Shown piece by piece: positions 63,161 to 64,000 of a stretch of 64,000 bases of DNA. Source of the DNA: Flavobacterium nackdongense (GTDB taxonomy: Bacteria; Bacteroidota; Bacteroidia; Flavobacteriales; Flavobacteriaceae); NCBI RefSeq assembly GCF_004355225.1, contig NZ_CP037933.1, positions 620,001-684,000 on the forward strand. The letters run 5' to 3'. Both the position numbers and the translations under genes were made by a program. Numbering within the stretch: the stretch's first letter is position 1; each line of letters begins with the position of its first letter. The notes below the pieces were generated by a model. That model did no database searches. It was given only the letters and a program-made list of their open reading frames with translations, and had not been told where the DNA came from.

Positions 63161-64000
63161 CTACCCCAACCAACCATCACGATCCAAACTTCGATACTGA
63201 ATCGCTTCAGCAATGTGGGAGGAAATAACATTTGGAGCAGCTTCTAAATCGGCGATGGTTCTAGCAACTTTCAGTATTCTATCATAAGCACGAGCAGAAA
63301 GATTCAAGCGTTCCATTGCAGTTTTTAATAATTGTTTCGAAACATCATCAAGAACGCAATATTCCCGAATGTGTTTGGTATTCATTTGGGCATTGTAATG
63401 AATGTTTTCCATTTGTACAAAACGTTCCGATTGAATTTCTCTTGCAGCAGTTACTCGTTTTCGAATATCGACACTGCTTTCGGCTTTTTGTTCTTCGGAG
63501 AGTTTTTCGAAAGGAACGGGCGTTACTTCAATATGAATGTCGATTCTATCCAATAAAGGACCAGAAATCTTACTCAAATAGCGTTGCATTTCGTGTGGCG
63601 AAGAAGTTTGTGGCGAATCAGGATCATTAAAAAAACCACTTGGGCTTGGATTCATACTCGCTACTAACATAAAAGACGAAGGATAGGTCACCGTAAACTT
63701 GGCTCTCGAAATGGTCACCTCTCGATCTTCCAAAGGTTGACGCATCACTTCTAGAACCTCTCGTTTGAATTCTGGCAATTCGTCTAGAAACAAAACCCCA
63801 TTGTGTGCCATCGAAATTTCACCCGGTTGCGGATAACTTCCGCCACCAACGAGCGCTACGTTCGAGATGGTATGGTGAGGACTTCTAAAAGGGCGTTGAT
63901 TCATTAAACCCACTTCTTTCAATTTTCCGGCAACACTATGAATTTTTGTAGTTTCTAATGCTTCTCGCAAAGTCATTGGCGGTAAAATGCTTGGTAAACG
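63161..64000 (-). CDS. YifB/ComM-family Mg-chelatase-like AAA ATPase (C-terminal part)
   Basis: The frame is open to the window end; about 280 C-terminal residues are visible, beginning in the conserved [24 protein letters not shown] (broken here at the PP). [17 protein letters not shown], Walker [12 protein letters not shown] and [10 protein letters not shown] follow, and the C-terminal Mg-chelatase domain ends in SLDRDGW. The Walker A would be upstream, beyond the window. ComM promotes branch migration in natural transformation; in flavobacteria the role is not settled. Confidence 0.93.
   Translation of the reverse strand, partial: RLPSILPPMTLREALETTKIHSVAGKLKEVGLMNQRPFRSPHHTISNVALVGGGSYPQPGEISMAHNGVLFLDELPEFKREVLEVMRQPLEDREVTISRAKFTVTYPSSFMLVASMNPSPSGFFNDPDSPQTSSPHEMQRYLSKISGPLLDRIDIHIEVTPVPFEKLSEEQKAESSVDIRKRVTAAREIQSERFVQMENIHYNAQMNTKHIREYCVLDDVSKQLLKTAMERLNLSARAYDRILKVARTIADLEAAPNVISSHIAEAIQYRSLDRDGWLG

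Overview
The window looks like chromosomal DNA of a Flavobacterium-type member of the Bacteroidota. It is AT-rich. Several genes carry the Bacteroidota promoter form TTG-N19-TANNTTTG (directly readable at 32789, 37092 and 59158 on the plus strand and at 43261-43290 on the minus strand). The gene content also fits the phylum: menaquinone synthesis (menC), PyrR/PyrB, long-form Pta with AckA, DUF2092/DUF6515/DUF6920 proteins, an EFR1 ferredoxin, a FucP-like sugar porter, and many lipoproteins and outer-membrane proteins. No rRNA, tRNA or CRISPR array was recognised. Both window edges cut genes: an AlkD-like DNA alkylation repair enzyme on the left and the YifB/ComM-type AAA ATPase on the right.

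Layout. 0-8 kb: AlkD-like protein, ClC channel, M23 peptidase, an 800-bp spacer made of palindromic repeats, an NTF2-like protein and a six-PAS hybrid histidine kinase. 8-14 kb, minus strand: pyrR-pyrB-STAS-like protein, menC and an S66 carboxypeptidase, and a YbiT-like ABC-F protein. 14-16.4 kb: a compact operon of an Lgt-like membrane protein, a radical-SAM protein resembling archaeal tetraether lipid synthase (Tes/MJ0619), and a two-helix membrane protein. 16.5-23.3 kb: sugar porter, 7TM-AraC regulator, secreted amidohydrolase, DUF2092 and DUF6515 proteins. 23.4-30.3 kb, minus strand: ackA-pta, corA, dnaK. 30.7-33.5 kb: an accessory block bracketed by imperfect direct repeats, holding a collapsed DNA adenine methylase, an intact putative restriction endonuclease, a phage-type adenine methylase and an HU-like protein. 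33.7-37 kb: Crp regulator, beta-barrel, DUF6920 and EFR1 ferredoxin. 37-43 kb: DUF2975/Xre pair, TPR lipoprotein, DUF1398, SulP and TauE/SafE-like permeases. 43.5-51.5 kb: AI-2E-family permease, serine dehydratase, YeiH, DUF2809, kup and a KdpDE-like two-component system. 51.6-64 kb: panB, a GT2/GT39 glycosyltransferase pair, RluA-family enzyme, aldehyde dehydrogenase, membrane protein, zinc protease, PIN-type toxin-antitoxin pair, GNAT, DEAD helicase, a REP-associated transposase element and yifB.

The most interesting points are four. (1) The Lgt-like plus Tes-like operon hints at an undescribed bacterial lipid-modifying pathway. (2) A self-contained RAYT transposase element at 61812-62537 has the same inverted ends as short gene-less copies at 37917 and 63029 and a decayed relative near 33259, so the mobiliser and its REP-like offspring sit in one window. 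(3) A restriction-modification locus has lost its own methylase while its nuclease gene stays open, next to an unrelated methylase gene. (4) Promoters for the HU-like and DUF2975/Xre genes overlap or abut clear operator-like repeats. Function calls are from motif recognition only; no database search was possible.
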